From NCBI RefSeq assembly GCF_007004625.1, contig NZ_VIFV01000023.1, positions 1 through 49,652 on the forward strand: a stretch of DNA of 49,652 nucleotides, in the 5' to 3' direction. A model generated the notes under the pieces. It ran no database searches and was not told where the DNA came from. It saw only the letters and a list, made by a program, of their open reading frames with translations. The position numbers and the translations under genes were made by a program. Below are positions 49,529 through 49,652 of the stretch, in pieces (position 1 is the first letter of the stretch; each line of letters begins with the position of its first letter). The stretch comes from Planococcus salinarum (GTDB lineage: Bacteria > Bacillota > Bacilli > Bacillales_A > Planococcaceae).

Positions 49529-49652
49529 GTGTGCCCGGCATGGGCGTAATCTATAGGGTGCGAGTCCCGAACTGTGAAGGCAGAAGTAACAGTTAGCCAA
49601 GCGCAAGGGTGTCCACGGCGACGTGGAATCTGAAGGAAGCGGGCGGCAAACC
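49529..49652 (+). mobile_element. 5' end of a group II intron (cut by the window edge)
   Basis: Starting at GTGTGCCCGGCATGGGCG (GUGYG-type 5' end), the sequence continues with TAATCTATAGGGTGCGAGTC, CCGAACTGTGAAGGCAGAAG, AACAGTTAGCC, AAGGGTGTCC and ATCTGAAGGAAGC...GGCGGCAAACC. These are conserved domain I words of bacterial group II introns that encode reverse transcriptase-maturases. The intron lies 3-4 bases after the T run of the lysC terminator. The reverse transcriptase ORF, if present, is outside the window. Intron class is not assigned from sequence alone. Confidence 0.88.

Noticed and set aside
1..49652. tRNA, rRNA, prophage or insertion-sequence transposase genes
   Set aside because: No tRNA cloverleaf, rRNA segment, integrase or transposase reading frame was recognised; the only mobile element seen is the group II intron end at the right edge, apart from the repeats.

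Overview
This window reads as chromosomal backbone of a Gram-positive, low-to-moderate GC bacterium of the order Bacillales. The gene order citZ-icd-mdh-phoP-phoR-polA-mutM-coaE-gapB-speD-nrdR-dnaB-dnaI-thrS-infC-rpmI-rplT, then ysdB-ysdC-pheS-pheT-rnhC-zapA-cvpA-polX-mutS2-lcfA-fadR-fadB-etfB-etfA and trxA-uvrC-lysC, is that of Bacillus subtilis with small changes. Protein lengths and codon use, a MaoC-family gene between mdh and phoP, and many structured intergenic repeats suggest a Planococcaceae member (Planococcus/Planomicrobium-like). That genus-level placement is inference.

Layout: 0.2-4 kb holds TCA-cycle genes with a cre-like site in front of citZ. 4-7 kb holds a MaoC-like protein and the PhoP-PhoR phosphate two-component system, followed by an array of Pho-box-like hexamers. 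7-13 kb holds DNA polymerase I, MutM, CoaE, gluconeogenic GapB with a CcpN-type operator, and SpeD behind a structured leader. 13.6-16.4 kb holds NrdR and the primosome/helicase-loading proteins DnaB and DnaI. 16.4-20.6 kb holds thrS under a T-box and the L20-type infC-rpmI-rplT operon with an AUU start for IF3. 20.6-25.5 kb holds small membrane proteins, YsdB behind a sigma-W-type promoter, a dUTPase, an M42 aminopeptidase, a small HTH-regulated membrane operon and a SpoU/TrmH methyltransferase. 25.5-29.2 kb holds pheST under a T-box. 29.4-31.3 kb is an insertion relative to the B. subtilis order: three prepilin-like genes, the last with an abrupt drop in GC. 31.4-37.8 kb holds rnhC, zapA, cvpA, polX and mutS2. 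37.8-38.3 kb holds a DUF350 protein and a candidate 26-residue membrane peptide. 38.9-44 kb holds the fatty-acid degradation operon with cre and FadR control signals. 44-49.5 kb holds an SOS-type Y-family polymerase, thioredoxin, UvrC and a lysine-riboswitch-controlled aspartokinase with an internal start for a beta subunit. The last 124 bases are the 5' end of a group II intron placed directly after the lysC terminator.

Most genes are ordinary housekeeping genes. The less ordinary content lies between them: a mosaic, palindrome-ended repeat family (four copies, 84-220 bp); a second repeat that follows it twice; a third repeat that sits just behind stop codons, including inside the rpmI-rplT operon; a helically phased TGATCATAGAA array; a speD leader able to form two mutually exclusive folds; and a perfect hairpin in front of fadR that could be terminator and FadR operator at once. 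All calls come from reading the sequence; no database search was run.
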